Assembly: GCF_949987535.1 (NCBI RefSeq)
Contig: NC_080071.1
Coordinates: forward strand, 27,302,236 to 27,366,235
DNA: 64,000 bases
DNA from: Balaenoptera acutorostrata
Lineage: Eukaryota > Chordata > Mammalia > Artiodactyla > Balaenopteridae
Reading direction: 5' to 3'
Numbering within the stretch: the first letter of the stretch is position 1; each line of letters starts with the position of its first letter. Positions 26,505 through 59,734 of the stretch are shown here, one piece after another. The notes under the pieces were generated by a model. It was given only the letters and a program-made list of their open reading frames with translations. It was not told the origin of the DNA and searched no databases. A program made the translations under genes and the position numbers.

Positions 26505-27640
26505 GTTAATGTCTAAGATATGTAAAAGAAGTCAGACAACTCAACAGCAAAAAAAGGCAAAACGAAACGAAAAAAAAAAAAAAACAGTTAAAAAATAGGC
26601 AGAGGAACTGAATAGACATTTTTCCAGAGAAATATACAAATGGCCAACAGGTACATGAAAATGTGCTCAGCATCACTAATCAACAAGGAAATGCCAATCA
26701 AAACTATAATGAGATATCACCTCAGTCTTGTTAAAATGGTTATCATCAGACATATAAGAGATGAGAAGTGTTGATGAGGATGTGGAGAAAAGAGAATCCC
26801 TGTGCACTGTTGGTGGGAATGTAAACTGGTACAGCTACTGTGGAAAACAGTATGAAGGTTCCTCAAAAAATTAGAACTGGGCTTCCCTGGTGGTGCAGTG
26901 GTTGGGAGTCTGCCTGCCAATGCAGCAGACATGGGTTCGAGCCCTGGTCTGGGAGGATCCCACATGCCGCGGAGCAGCTGGGCCCGTGAGCCACAGCTGC
27001 TGAGCCTGCGCGTCTGGAGCCTGTGCTCCGCAACGGGAGAGGCCGTGATGGTGAGAGGCCCGTGCACCGCGATGAAGAGTGGTCCCCGCTTGTCACAACT
27101 GGAGAAAGCCCTCGAACAGAAACGAAGACCCAACACAGCCAAAACTAACTAAATAAATAAATTAATTAAAAAAAAAAAATTAGAACTACCATATGATCCT
27201 CAAAAAATTAGAACTACCATATGATATATATCCAAAAGAAACAAAATCACTATCTTGTAAAGATATCTCTACCCCCATGTTCATTGCAGCAGTGTTTACA
27301 ATAGCCAAGACAGGAAAACAACCTAAGTGCCCACCAAGAGATGAATGGATAAAGAAAATGTGGTATATATACACATGGAATATTATTCAGCCATAAAAAG
27401 GAAGGAAATCCTGCCACTTGCAACAATTTGAATGAACTTTGAGGGCATTATGCTAAGTGAAATAAGTCTGACAAAGAAAGACAAACACTGTACAATTTCA
27501 CATATACATGGAACCCCTCCCCCACCCCAAACTCAAAGATACAGAAAACAGATTGAGATGCCAGAAATAGAGGGTGGCGGGGTGGGTAAAATGGGTGAAA
27601 GGAGTCAAAATTTTAAAAAAAAGAAAGAAAGAAATCCAGG
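26505..27640 (+). mobile_element. L1 3' part inserted in an older L1
   Basis: Reads 'aatagacatttttccagag' through 'ggtgggaatgtaaactggta' to the L1 3' end. The older L1 ORF2 breaks off before it and resumes after its A-rich end. Split by a SINE at 26879-27176; just right of that SINE about 29 bp (aattagaactaccatatgat...) occur twice. Confidence 0.6.
26879..27176 (+). mobile_element. CHR-type SINE
   Basis: Full-length, starting ggcttccctggtggtgcagt and ending in an A-rich tail; target duplication aaattagaact at 26868-26878 and 27177-27187. Confidence 0.94.
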
Positions 27641-28567
27641 CCAAGATGGTTTCTCTAGTAAATCCTATCATTTAAGGAAAAAATAATATTTCTATTACAC
27701 ATTGTCTTTCAGAAAATAAAGGAGGAGGAAACAACTTCCCAAATAGTTTTATGAGTCAACATAACCTGAATAACAAGACCTAACAAAGACATTACAAGAA
27801 AATTCCAAACAAATGTCTTTCATGAACATAGATACAAAATCCCTAACAAAGATCGGCAAATTAAATATTTTGATGTATAAAAAGGACATTGTAATGGAGG
27901 TTTTAGCCAGAGCACCTAGACAAGAAAGAAACAAAACACATAAAGATTGGAAAGAAAAAAGTAAAACTATTTCTATTCAGTTATGGCACAATCTTATGTA
28001 CATAAAACCTTAAGTATTTCACTAACAAACTATTGGAACTAATAAACAAGTTCAGCAACTTTGCAGCCTACAAGATAAATGCAAATGCAAATACAGGATA
28101 TAAAATCAAAGACAAAGAATCTAGAATAGCCAAAACAATCTTGAAAAAAGGAATAATAAAGTTGGGCAACTTGTTCTACAGGATTTCAAAACCTATTACA
28201 GAACTGTAGTAATCAAGACAGTGTAGTATTGCCATAAGGAAAGACATGTAGATCTAGACAAAATAGACTAGAGAGCCCAAAAATAGACACACAGAGTGCA
28301 CTGATTTCTCAACAAGGGCACCAATGCAATTCTTTGGGGAAAGAAAGTTCACAAATGATATTAGAACAACTAGATATCCTTATGAAAATTAAATAAATAA
28401 ATCTCAAACTCCTACATCACTCCATATATAAAAAGTATTTCAAGATGAATTATTCACCTAAAATAAAAGCTAAGACAATAAAGTGTCTAGAGGAAATAGA
28501 AATATATCTTCACACCCTTGGAGCAGGTAAAGATTTCTTAGAACACACAAAGCAAGAAACAGAAAAG

Positions 28568-28877
28568 AGGGCTTCCCTGGTGGCGCAGTGGTTGAGAATC
28601 TGCCTGCCAATGCGGGGGACACGGGCTCGAGCCCTGGTCTGGGAAGATCCCACATGCCGCGGAGCAAGTAGGCCCGTGAACCACAGCTACTGAGCCTGCG
28701 CGTCTGGAGCTTGTGCTCCGCAACAAGAGAGGCCGCAACAGTGAGAGGCCCGCGCACCGTGATGAAGAGTGGCCCCCACTCGCTGCAACTAGAGAAAGCC
28801 CTCGCACAGAAACCCAACTTGCACAGAAGACCCAACACAGCCAAAAATAAAATAAATAAATAAATATTTTAAAAAAA
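28568..28877 (+). mobile_element. CHR-type SINE
   Basis: Full-length head and tail; perfect target duplication aagaaacagaaaag at 28554-28567 and 28878-28891. Very close to the 26879 copy, so recent. Confidence 0.95.
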
Positions 28878-29585
28878 AAGAAACAGAAAAGAAAATGTGA
28901 AAAATTACACTTCAATAATAAGAAGTTCTGTACATTAAAACACATCATTAAGAAAATAAACAATCAAGCTTCTGACTAGGGGAAAATATTTACAATATGT
29001 ATGTCTAACTAAGGACTTGTATTCATAATATATGAAGATCTTCTACAAATCAATAATAACAAAATCTACTCAATAAACATGCACAAAAAACTTAAACACT
29101 TTACAAAAAAGATATATGTCTGTCCAAAATGAACATGAAAAGGTGTTCAAAATCATTCCTCATCAGAGAAATAAAAATTAAAACCACCATGAGATACATG
29201 TCCACACTCACTAGAATGCCTAAAATCAAAAAGGCTGAAAATACAACATACATACAACATACATCAAATCTATGATCCATTCCTAGGTATCTATCTAAAA
29301 GAAGTAAAACCATACATTCACAGAAAGACTTGTACGTGAATGTTCATAGCACTCTTGTTCAAAATAGCCAAAAACTAAAAACAACTGAAATGTCCATCAA
29401 TGGAAGATGGATAAACAAAGCATGGTGCATCCATACATGGACTATTACTTGGCAGTTAAAAGGCAAATCTACAGATACATAAAACTTCATGGATGAATCT
29501 CAAAAACATTATGATGAACAACAAAAGCTCTGTGCATTTTATTGTGTATAAATTATGTCATGTCTCAATAAAAACTTAAGTTTAT

Positions 29586-30437
29586 AAGACAAACTAAAAA
29601 TTGCTACTGGTAGAAAACAAATTATCTAACTCTACACAGCACAGGAATGAAAAAAATATAATATCTTTGACCTGAGAGGCAAAAGAAGAGGACAGTGAGA
29701 AAGTGCTCACAATATGATTAAGTGGAAGCATTTTCATACATATAATATGTATAATCATTTAAATATGTGTGCTTTAAACTTTAAAGGAAAAGACAGCAAG
29801 GAAAGAAATCATGTTATAGTTTACAAATCCTAGGATTTGTTCTAAAGTCATCTGTCATTTTTTTCTTTTTTTTTAGCTCCCTGGCATCTGAACTCCCTTC
29901 CTATGCCTGTGAAATTGCTGCCTTCTGCTGCAGAAGCCCCAAAGCCAGATACCAACTTTCATAAGCTCCATTCCCTTGTGGGGAGGGCACATGAACAGCC
30001 TGGATACTGGCAGTGGGAATTCACACTAGCAGCCATGGCAGTAACTTCGGGAATCCAGTCACAACTGTAGCAGGCGGGTCATCTAGTAGCCAGTGTCAGC
30101 AGTGGCCAGTGCCAATGCCAGGTGACTAAGAGGGGCAAACCGTTCCTCTGGTGTTCGGTAGTAGTGGAAACGGTATCCTCACCAGCGTCCTTCTGCAGCA
30201 CGATTTTAGCTTCAAAGCTACACGCTTTGCTTTGTCCTGCCCATTTTTCTAGCGTTACCTCCAGTGTTCCAAATGATTCTGTGAACCTACTCAGTATTCT
30301 TTCAACAAATTCCTTTTCCACAGAAGTCATCCAGAGTTAAGAACTCTGATGGAAAAATAAAATAATGAAAGCACTCTAATACAGAATACGAAATAATGCT
30401 CCTTCCAGTTAACAAAATTTTACAAATAAGTACAAGT
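29586..30437. other. Intergenic; GC-richer block without a recognised gene
   Basis: 29880-30340 is GC-richer than its surroundings and has an 83-codon minus-strand frame (30330-30079) with no recognisable domain. It may be an LTR fragment of a family I cannot name. Confidence 0.4.
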
Positions 30438-30453
30438 TATTTGGTCTTTTTTT

Positions 30454-30754
30454 TTTTTTTAATTAATTAATTATTTATTTATTTATTTTTGGCTGTGTTG
30501 GGTCTTCGTTTCTGTGCGAGGGCTTTCTCTAGTTGCGGCAAGCGGGGGGCCACTCCTCATCGCGGTGCGCGGGCCTCTCACTACCGTGGCCTCTTTTGTT
30601 GCGGAGCACAGGCTCCAGACGCGCAGGCTCAGTAGTTGTGGCTCACGGGCCCAGCCGCTCCGCGGCATGTGGGATCTTCCCAGACCAGGGCTCGAACCCG
30701 TGTGCCCTGCATTGGCAGGCAGATTCTTAACCACTGCGCCACCAGGGAAGCCCC
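30454..30754 (-). mobile_element. CHR-type SINE, minus orientation
   Basis: Reverse-complement SINE with T-rich tail at the left and 'accagggaagcccc' at the right; imperfect target duplication tatttggtctttttt / tattttgtctttttt (30438 and 30755). Confidence 0.94.
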
Positions 30755-30769
30755 TATTTTGTCTTTTTT

Positions 30770-33700
30770 TTTTTTTTTTAAGTCATTGAAAGTAACTCTT
30801 TTTTAAACACCTTGGATTCCTCTCATACTTTCAAAGAAAAGTGTTTTTCACAATTAACGTTGTTTTAAAAGGGGAGACATTTTCAAAATATACACCGGAA
30901 AAAAAATAGACGTCTCCATAATTTACACAATGGATAGCTGAGGTTCCAAAGGAATACCTTAAAATTAAGAAACTGTTAAATAGAAAAAAACACTCTCATA
31001 GCTAACATATCTGTGACTGATGTGCTCAAGGGATAGGTTTGGGGACATGCCTATCAGCCTTTGTGTCACCCTCAAAGCTTGGGAACATGCTAAACATCTT
31101 ACCTTTCCTTATCAATTGTGAATTGATCAACCATCAATTTTGCTGAGTTTATTTTATATCTACGCAAAATTTCCACATACATAAACTCTTTAGGTAATGA
31201 ATTTCATAAATTTACTGTTTGCTATGTGAATTAGTACTGTTATTTTTTGGTTCCATTATTCTTGTACTATAGGAGTTTATACATAAATCTATGTTCTCTG
31301 TAAAACATCTTTTGAAGAAATAATGTATAGACTCAGATAATTTTTCCTATCCAGATTTTTTTAAAAATTTGTATCTATCTTCATCAGTCCAAGCAAAATC
31401 CTTTCTTTGTTGTGGTTCTTTTTATTTTTGCCCATTGTTCCTCCGCATCGTCCACTCCTAGGCTCATAGCCCTTCCTCATTGGCACCCACTCTGTGTTTA
31501 AAATACAGAGTGGTTTCATGTAGAAGATGTACACGTTACCTAAATTGTAATGTGACATGAATTTCATTGTTTCTTACCTTGCCCTCATGAAGCTGACACT
31601 TAGTGGAGATAAAAGACAAGTTCACATATAAAATAAGACAATAATTTCAGGCAATTGTAAATGTAAGAAAAGAAATAAACAGGGTGATGCAGTAGTGATC
31701 GAGTTACTTTATGAAGGTAATCCCTTCTGAGAATGTGTTACTTGATCTGAGACCTGAAGCATGTAAAAGATACCGTTGTGAAGAGCATCCAGACAAAGAA
31801 AGCATAGGCTCTGAAACAAGAACAAGCTTGACATGAGACAAATGGAAGAGGCAACTGCTGTGTCTGGAGCACAATGAGCCAGAGAAACCTGGTCATAGAC
31901 GAGGCAGGAAAGAGGCACGGACTGGGTCAGAATGACAAAAAAAAAATCAGGGCAATTAGTTAAGAGATCATCTTACTCCATGTGAGATATGATGGTTTGG
32001 AGAAGGGCAGTAGGACTGGAGATAGAAGCATGTGGTGCCAGAGAAGCCTGGAGACAAAAGGGTTTCAAAGATTTTAAAAAACGAGGTTGTAGTCAATCAT
32101 TTCAAATGTTGCGGTGCTTAGTTGTATGAGGACAGGAAAAGGGATATTGGATTTGGCAACTTGGAAGTTGTCAGTGACAGAAGTAGATTGGAGGTCATTG
32201 AAGAATGAATGGAAGTTTTTCATTATTAGATTTGACCCTCATTCTCTTCTGGTAACATCCAAACTCCTATGAAAATGACAGTAAAGATATAGAGAAAATT
32301 CATAAATTCATAGGAAGAAAGAGAAGAGTTTCAGTGACAAAATTTCGGAGTTTGGAAACCAAACCAATTAGTAGTGAGTGTCAACAGAATGAAGGAAGGT
32401 TAATTCAAAGCTAGCAGTGGAGAAAACAGAGCAGTAATCCATTTTACACTGCAAGTCCATTGAAATAATAAAGAACTGGTGGTACTAGGTGCCTCTGGAA
32501 GTGAGGGAGAAAATAGAGTCGAAAGAGGAGGACTAGCTAAAAGTCTATTTGCCAGACATTTAGACCCCTAGTTCTTCTCCTGTACTCAAGCGGAAGCTGA
32601 GAGATTCACTCACTGGAGAGGGTAAAACAGAGAGGGTATCTAGAACAGGTAACATAACACAAAGCACAGTTGAGGACAGGAGGCTTATATTGAAAACATA
32701 CCCCCAGTCTTCTTCTCCCAACGACATTTGGGTCTATACCCTCCAGGAAGGTGATTGGAAGATTCTTCTCTGGGGATCTAACCAGCCATTTTGTTTCTCA
32801 GTACAAGAGTCCCAATAACATCATCTACTACGAAAGACCACAATCAACAAGCCCTCCCCATACTACAAAGTTTTCCAATAAGTATTCAGTGATTCTCTGT
32901 TAAAGATAAACAGACAATAAAGAATCACCAGACATTTAAGGCAAGTATCCATTGTGAAATGCAGAAAGTAAAACAATATGGGAAAAATGTAGCTCAGAGG
33001 AAACAGTCAATACAGTAGATGAAAACACAAAAATTTTCAAATTCCATTAATATTCTTAGCAAAATAAAAGAAAAATTGCATTCATGAAATAACAGAATGG
33101 TATACAAGAAGCATTAAATAAATAAGAATATGAACTGGTTTACAAGAATTATGCAACAAGTTCCCTGCATAACCACACTAAAAATGTATCATCTGAAGAT
33201 ATTTCATTTTGCTTTCTTTAAGGTCAATTGTGAAGCAATTTGATTTTTGCTTTCTCTTTTCTAATTCTTATCTACACATAACTTAGGAGCGTTTTTAAAA
33301 ATAATTTGACTGTTTTCTAGCTTCTTCAAAGCACCCAACCTTATTTTCTCAGAAATAGTAGCTCCTATCTTTTTGAACTTATATTTTGATGGTTCACATA
33401 GTATTTAATTAAGTTGTCTATCAACAGTAAGGCCAATTCTCTGTCAATACAGGGACTTAAAAGTTCATTACCAACAGCTGTAGTAATAAGCAATTTTAGT
33501 TTACTGCTTATTTTCTGCTGTGGTTAATTGTGTGGTCACGTCACGGCTTTACACCCATAAGGTTTACCTGAGTAGGTTTGGTCCTCTGGAATGAAGGCAA
33601 CATACCAGGTCTTCTGCAGCCACTAGACCATTTCCCAGGTAGCTTCAAATTGAACAAGAGTTCCACAGTTTCACACTTGAGTGCATTCAAATCTCTCAGG

Positions 33701-34909
33701 TAGATGGCAACCAGATTCCATAAATAACTTCCTGCTAGCACTGTTTCAAAATTCAGATTTTAAAAGATACTACCTTCTACGTGAAGGGCAAATTCTTAAC
33801 GAAATGAATTATATGACACTTGAGCAACAGCCTGAGGCTCCCAAATCAGGTAAAAAGGATTCTCCCTGTGAATGCATATAATGAAGACATAATAAAATCA
33901 ACCTAATCTATATAGATTTTGGTTGGATCTTAACATGACAATACATGACTAATACACAGAGGGAGCTCAGATTTGTTTTTTGGTTGTTTTTTTTAATATG
34001 CTTGACTTAAGCTCATAATTTATAAAATACCTTTGGGGATTTGTTTTGTTTTGTGAGATACAATGAACTCTAAGAGCAATATTTGCTCCTGGATGTTCAC
34101 TCTAGAGTTAATGAATTGAGAAACAGAAATTATACATGTATGTGGGCTCTAGTGTATATTTCAGAATACATATTAGTATTAGAAAAAGTAATAAAGAAAT
34201 ACCTTTACTTACTAAAGAAATATTCAATATGAATAGTGAACTGTCATTTGCATCATAAAATATAACATCATAATGTCACTCACTGTGCTATTTCAAAATT
34301 ATTTGTCTTTCTGCTCCATAAGACCTAAGCTCGAAGGCAATATTAGTCTTACTATGCCTACCATAACTTCTGGCACAAAGTTAGACACACAATAAATATC
34401 AGTTGAATTAAAATAAAAGTTGGCACTGTAATAAATTAAAGAGTGCAGAGTTTTTTTTAATGTAAGTTCAAAGTACAAACAATGAGAAGATGGAGCCAAT
34501 AATTTAAAAATATTTTCTTATGTACAACTGAAGACAGGTTTAAAACATAAAGCCAATCATACATTACTTCTTCAATAAGAATAGATCTATATATAAAGTG
34601 ACCAAAAATTGTTAAATCTTCTCAGTAAGCATCACATTTTAAAAAAATTACTCTATCATATGCTTAAGGAAAGTTATCAGAAATTGGTACAAAATTTTCT
34701 AAATATCTAACACAGAATCTTCTCCATTCCCCATTTTTTATGCCATTACTATTAAATGTTTTTTCCCTTCAGAAATATCTGATGACTCTGCAGTTGGTGC
34801 TTAGAAATTCAGGATACAAAATTCATGCTTCCCCTAGCTATTATTAATTATATGTTTTATCCAAAAAATAAAAAAAACTTAAATAGTTACAATAGTGATA
34901 AGAATTTGT
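30770..34909. other. Intergenic, AT-rich, downstream of GALNT3
   Basis: No exon, LTR or SINE recognised with confidence. 31860-32200 resembles the same unnamed ancient repeat as near 6140. Part of the left flank could be extended 3' UTR if a distal poly(A) site is used. Confidence 0.45.
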
Positions 34910-34915
34910 TTTATT
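34910..34915 (-). terminator. Candidate polyadenylation signal for GALNT3
   Basis: AATAAA on the minus strand, the first canonical hexamer after the stop codon (about 930 nt downstream). A T-rich stretch on the minus strand follows about 35-50 nt further on, as expected for a downstream element. True 3' ends could lie elsewhere. Confidence 0.4.
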
Positions 34916-35845
34916 GTGTTTTCCATAGATAGTAATAAGGTTTTTTGGTGAAAAAATTCATTACAAAGACAATCTATAATTGAATCAGTAACAAAAAAAT
35001 TTTTGCTTTAAATGAGTCAAGTATTCTGCATTTGAAATTCAATTTCATAAACATTCAAGATTAGTGAATTTTGATAGGAAAAAAGACTAACAGAAAGGAA
35101 AAAGACACCTTTTTAACAGATAGCGACTTAGAGGTTTTTTAAAAATTTCTTTGGGAAAACACACAGTATAGTTATTTTTTTAAGTCTTTTGCTTCAAGTC
35201 AAGTGAACTTTAGACTAAGAAATATTTTAAAATTTGCCAAGAAATTGAAGTGTTAAAAATAGTCTTCTCCTTATTCACTTAATTTCATGTTTAAGGAAAT
35301 ATTTGACAGATAAGTTAACAAAATGCAAAAGAAGTTTACCTGCATTTTTATATAATAAATTCTAGTTCTATAAAAAATTTCCTGGTTTTACACAAAGGCC
35401 AATTTTTGACCTTCATTGATCCATTTCTATGTAGTTAAAAAAATACAGTATCAAATCTTTCTCCCTCCCCCCAAAAAAACTAGAAGAAAAATTTTAAATT
35501 GTGAGTGTGTGAATGTAGCTATGCATATTCCCAAGCGTACCAAGCACACAAACATCACTTTACTCGGAAAATTATTTTCATCATACTGTAAACATCTTTT
35601 CCTCTGCATCTGGACGTTTCAAAATAGTCTTTGGTATTACTAGCTATTGTGCTTTGAAATGGAAACTTAAGGGACTTCTGTAGCGGTGCTACATAGACAT
35701 TTTAAGATATAAATAAGAAAAATGCACTTGGAATAAGTTACAATTAGCTGCTTTTGCATAATTTTCAAAAACTACAGTGTATGCCTAGTCACAGTTTTAT
35801 GAGAAAGAATATCTCCTTTTTCAACTCCTTAATTTTAAGGAACAC
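34916..35845 (-). other. GALNT3: Probable GALNT3 3' UTR
   Basis: AT-rich sequence between the stop codon and the first AATAAA on the coding strand. No repeat recognised and no other gene seen. The extent is inferred only from the candidate poly(A) signal. Confidence 0.45.
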
Positions 35846-55582
<19,737 letters not shown>

Positions 55583-58500
55583 CTATAAACAGAAATGACA
55601 GATTAGTAGCTATTCATTCCTATAGGCATGGTTCACTTCATTCACTCAGCCAACAACTGAACATAAGCTATAAACAATGTACTCTTATGGTTAATAACAA
55701 TACAAAGATATCTTGCCCTCAAGAAAATTACACTTTTGGAAGAACACAGTTGCTATCATTAACTATAATCTATTGGGGTTATAAAATATTAGAGACTTCT
55801 CTCCAGTAAAAAATACATTGTTAACTCTGCCTAATATCTGCCATGTAATATGCATAAATGAGTTTTATAAATATATTTTGAGTTTTTAAAAAAAAAATCT
55901 TAGCTCAATAACCAAGGGGCTATAGAACTTCATTAAGCTGATTGTAAAGAAAGGGGTAATCCATAAGAAAGCAAAGGTACACTGACAGGTACTGTCAGGC
56001 ATACATCTAAAACTGTGGCTTTTAAGAAGTTCACCATCAACCTATGAACTTCAACTAAATCAATTAAGATGATAAAGCAGCTTCATCACCAAGTAAACTG
56101 GCATTCTCCCAAATTTGCTCACCTGATAGCACTTGTTGAGTTTAACAGAACCAATAAAGACTGGAAAATTAAGATAATGTGTTATTATATAACAGCTATT
56201 TTCAATAGCTCACACAAATTCAAAAAAAAAATAAGAAACAGAAAAAAAAGTGGCAGTGAGCATCACTTGGAATTGTCTCTAAAGAGGCAATAGAGATCAT
56301 TAAGTTATAAAAGCAGTATCTGGTGTGACAAAATGCTGCTTGCAGTTGATCCTAAGAACAGAGCAGCATGTTTACCAAACCCTAGTATGGGCCATCAGGA
56401 GCAAAAGAAACAAAAAGTAAAAGAGGACATTCACTACTGCCTGAATCACAGTGAAGACGGACTTTCTTCACGATGCCTAAAAAAACGTAATGTGAAGGGT
56501 TCAGTACATGATTACATACCATGCACCATTATAGTCAGTCAAGTAATTAGCAGAGACAAAAGGGCAAGGAAAATGCCTTTGCTCCCTAACCCTAAACACA
56601 TTTTAAGGAAAATGTCCTTTAGAGGAGTAAAAATTAACACTTTATTTAACTTCTTTTCCAAAGTTATCACTAAATTTAAAATAAGAAAACCAAGTTCTGA
56701 GACGGATTCTCTGGTCTTCAGCAAAAAATTTGAAGCTGAATAGACAAAATAGGCAGAACTTGAAAACTTAGTTCTACATACTATTTCTAATTGGACTGCT
56801 CTATATGTTTTCAGTACAGACTGGACACTTTGGTTCCAACAGAGACCTCATTTATGATGTTTTGCCCATAAAAATGAGATTTCAATATTTCTGAGCTTTT
56901 GTTGCTTCAAGAGCCTCATGTAAGGATGAAAGTGACCTCCTAAGATTTTAACATCATTTTAAGATATAATGTAAGGAGTTTCGGACCACACAATTGTGGT
57001 TATATCATTTCCTACGTGTCAAATGTTGTGCTAGGCTATGGCTATGAAGGTACCTTAAAGGTAAGCTTCAAGGAGCAGAGGCCAGTATGAACAATGGCAC
57101 TTCAACAGGCAACCACAAAGCTGCGTGATATGATGGAGACTATGAAAGCACATGGAGGATACAGAGAAATGTTAGGGAAAATTTCCCAGCAATGACACCA
57201 TTGAGCAGAATCTTGACAGATAAGCAATTTTTAGGCTGGTGGACAAGAGAGAGGAGAGAGAGGGAATGGTAGATGCAAAGGCATACTGCAAGAAAAGATG
57301 TGGTCAATCCTTGGGTACAGCAGAAGTGGAGGGCACAGGCAGGAAAGGGCAGGAGCTGAGGCTGGAAGGTCAGTTAAAGACCAGCTCACACAGTGAATTT
57401 GGAATCTACCAATTTTGTCCTGAATGAATAGAATGGGAGGTACTGAATGATTTTAAGGAAGGATTGTAATCATATTTATGTTTTAGAAAAATCACGGGTT
57501 CCTCGGCCCCAGTAAAGGTAATGTATACCAAAGAGTTGAGGGGAGCAGGAAGGATGGAGAGGGCTGACTCAAGAGAGTCCAAGAAATGAGATCGAATAGG
57601 ACTTGGTGAGAGAAAGAGAAGAATGGGAGGTGGATGGGTAGAGTGATGACATTGACAAAGGCAGGGAATATAGGAAGAAAGATTTGGGATGGGATGTTCA
57701 GTTTTGGTCATGACAAATTTAAGGTGCCGGTACAGTTTCCAAGGTGAGTTCCCATGAGCAAAAACATACATAGGACTGAAAATTAGGGAAAAGCTCTGTG
57801 CTAAAGATGAACTTTGACAGTCTTGGGGTACAAAAGAGTTCACCTACAGTATATAAAGTAAAGAAGGCCAGAGAAACAGCTACAATTAAGGGTTAGGGGA
57901 GGAAAAAAGAGAAACTGGAAAGAAAGAGCAAAAGGAATGAGAAAACAAAACAAAGGAGAATCAAGGGAGAATAGATTGTCAGATAATGTATCCATGTCAA
58001 GTGGATACAATCTACATCTTACCCTTGAGAGATGTTAATTGTTTGACAGTGGTTGATCTTTAAAAGTAAACTTCAGGAGACCTGGTCCAATGGGCTTTAG
58101 TGCAAACCAGAAATGAACTTTGGCAGAGAATCCAATAGGCTAGTTGTAGTCATGCCCCCAAGATCCTAGGGCTTAGGATTCAGGACACTTTCAGACTAAC
58201 GGGGCAACAATGATCTAAGAGGTTCCAGGGAGCTAAGGATGGCCAAAATGTTGAGTTTTCATAGGATAATGGTTTCCCAACCTATGAAATACAACCTGAT
58301 CACCTTTCTCTCTTCTAATGGCCTCATTAGTTCCACCCTTCTTTCTAATTCCCCATCCTACCCACAAATATGATTTCTGGCATAAAATATTCATGCTTGA
58401 CAACAGATAAATAGATATAAATTAACCTTTGTTCATCCTCCTTTCTGTCTCTGAGACAACCATCAAAAATCCCCTTCTCCAGTGCTATTTAGTGATACTA

Positions 58501-58645
58501 AATTTCCTCAGTAGCCAGGATAAGCTAGATTAGGAATTTGAGAAGGAATGAGCTGGTCTCCTTAGAATGTTTTAACACAACATAGAACAGGAAAGAGTCC
58601 CAGGAAAGTATAGAGTAGAAGGAGATGACAGAACGAGATCTTTCT

Positions 58646-58983
58646 CTTTTTAAAAAATAATTAATTAATTTATTTATTTATTGGCTGCATTGGGTCTTCA
58701 TTGCTGCGCGAGGGCTTTCTCTAGTTGCAGCAAGCTGGGGTTACTCTTCGTTGCGGTGTGTGGGCTTCTCATTGCGGTGGCTTCTCTTTGTTGCAGAGCA
58801 CATGCTCTAGGGCACGCGGGCTTCAGCAGTTGTGGCTCGTGGGCTCTAGAGCGCAGGCTCAGTAGTTGTGGCTCATGGGCTTAGTTGCTCCACGGCTTGT
58901 GGGATCTTCCTGGACCAGGGATCGAACCCATGTTCCCTGCATTGGCAGGCAGATTCTTAACCACTGTGCCACCAGGGAAGCCC
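58646..58983 (-). mobile_element. CHR-type SINE, older variant
   Basis: Reverse-complement SINE, longer than average because of repeated 'gtggctc..gggc' modules; target duplication cagaacgagatctttct / cagaatgagatccttct (58629-58645 and 58984-59000). Confidence 0.92.
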
Positions 58984-59213
58984 CAGAATGAGATCCTTCT
59001 ACAGTAGTGATGGGTTTTCCAAAACATTTTATGCCAGAAATCATATCTGTGGGTAGGATGGGGAATTGGAAAGAAGGATTGAATTAATGAGGCCAGTGGA
59101 AGAGAGTTCTTTTTTAAGGATGCATTATAAACTAGAGGAGTTCATCAATAGGGTAATAATCCTATACTGTGTGCATGTTTATCTATTTAAGGGAGTCACT
59201 CAATTAGGTTTTT

Positions 59214-59522
59214 TTTTTTTTTAAAGTCTTTTATTTATTTATTTATTTATTTATTGTTTTTGGCTGTGTTGGGTCTTCGTTTCTGTGCGACAGCTTTCTC
59301 TAGTTGCGGCAAGCGGGGGCCACTATTCATCACGGTGCGCGGGCCTCTAACTATCGTGGCCTCTCTTGTTGCGGAGCACAGGCTCCAGATGCGCAGGCTC
59401 AGTAGTTGTGGCTCATGGGCCTAGTTGCTCCGCGGCATGTGGGATCTTCCCAGACCAGGGCTCGAACCTGTGTCCCCTGCATTGGCAGGCAGATTCTCAT
59501 CCACTGCGCCACCAGGGAAGCT
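59214..59522 (-). mobile_element. CHR-type SINE
   Basis: Full-length in reverse complement; target duplication ctcaattaggtttt / ctcagttaggtttt (59199 and 59523). Same orientation as the copy at 58646, about 230 bp away. Confidence 0.93.
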
Positions 59523-59734
59523 CTCAGTTAGGTTTTAGTATAGGATATCTCTAATGAGAGAGTCAAGACAAGCTCATAAAGGACATGAATAGTATCTCCC
59601 TTACTCATGGTTGTTTTTTTTGGCACTTACCACAATGTTGGTGACGTAATGGGTACCCAATAAATGTTTGTTGACTAGAAAAGGGATAAAAGAAGACCAA
59701 GATTTCATTTACTATCAGAAATAACAGAAATAGT

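Larger units (their letters stand above)
25500..29585 (+). mobile_element. Old plus-strand L1 tract with nested insertions
   Basis: 25680-26505 and 27640-29585 read as L1 ORF2 in order (for example 'atagcaagactaatcaaaag', 'gccaagatggtttctc', 'aatagccaaaacaatcttg'), ending in an L1 3' UTR with 'gtctcaataaaaacttaag'. The middle, about 26505-27640, is a second L1 3' part, and each layer has its own CHR SINE. All frames are broken. The left limit is uncertain. Confidence 0.65.

Noticed and set aside
26717..27142. 141-codon minus-strand ORF (and similar ones at 10534, 28470, 30514)
   Set aside because: The frames repeat the same 'GLRFCARAFSSCG' type text because they are antisense or sense reads of CHR SINEs.
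56333..56743. 136-codon plus-strand ORF in the upstream intron
   Set aside because: Basic, low-complexity composition, no recognisable domain, no splice or promoter support.
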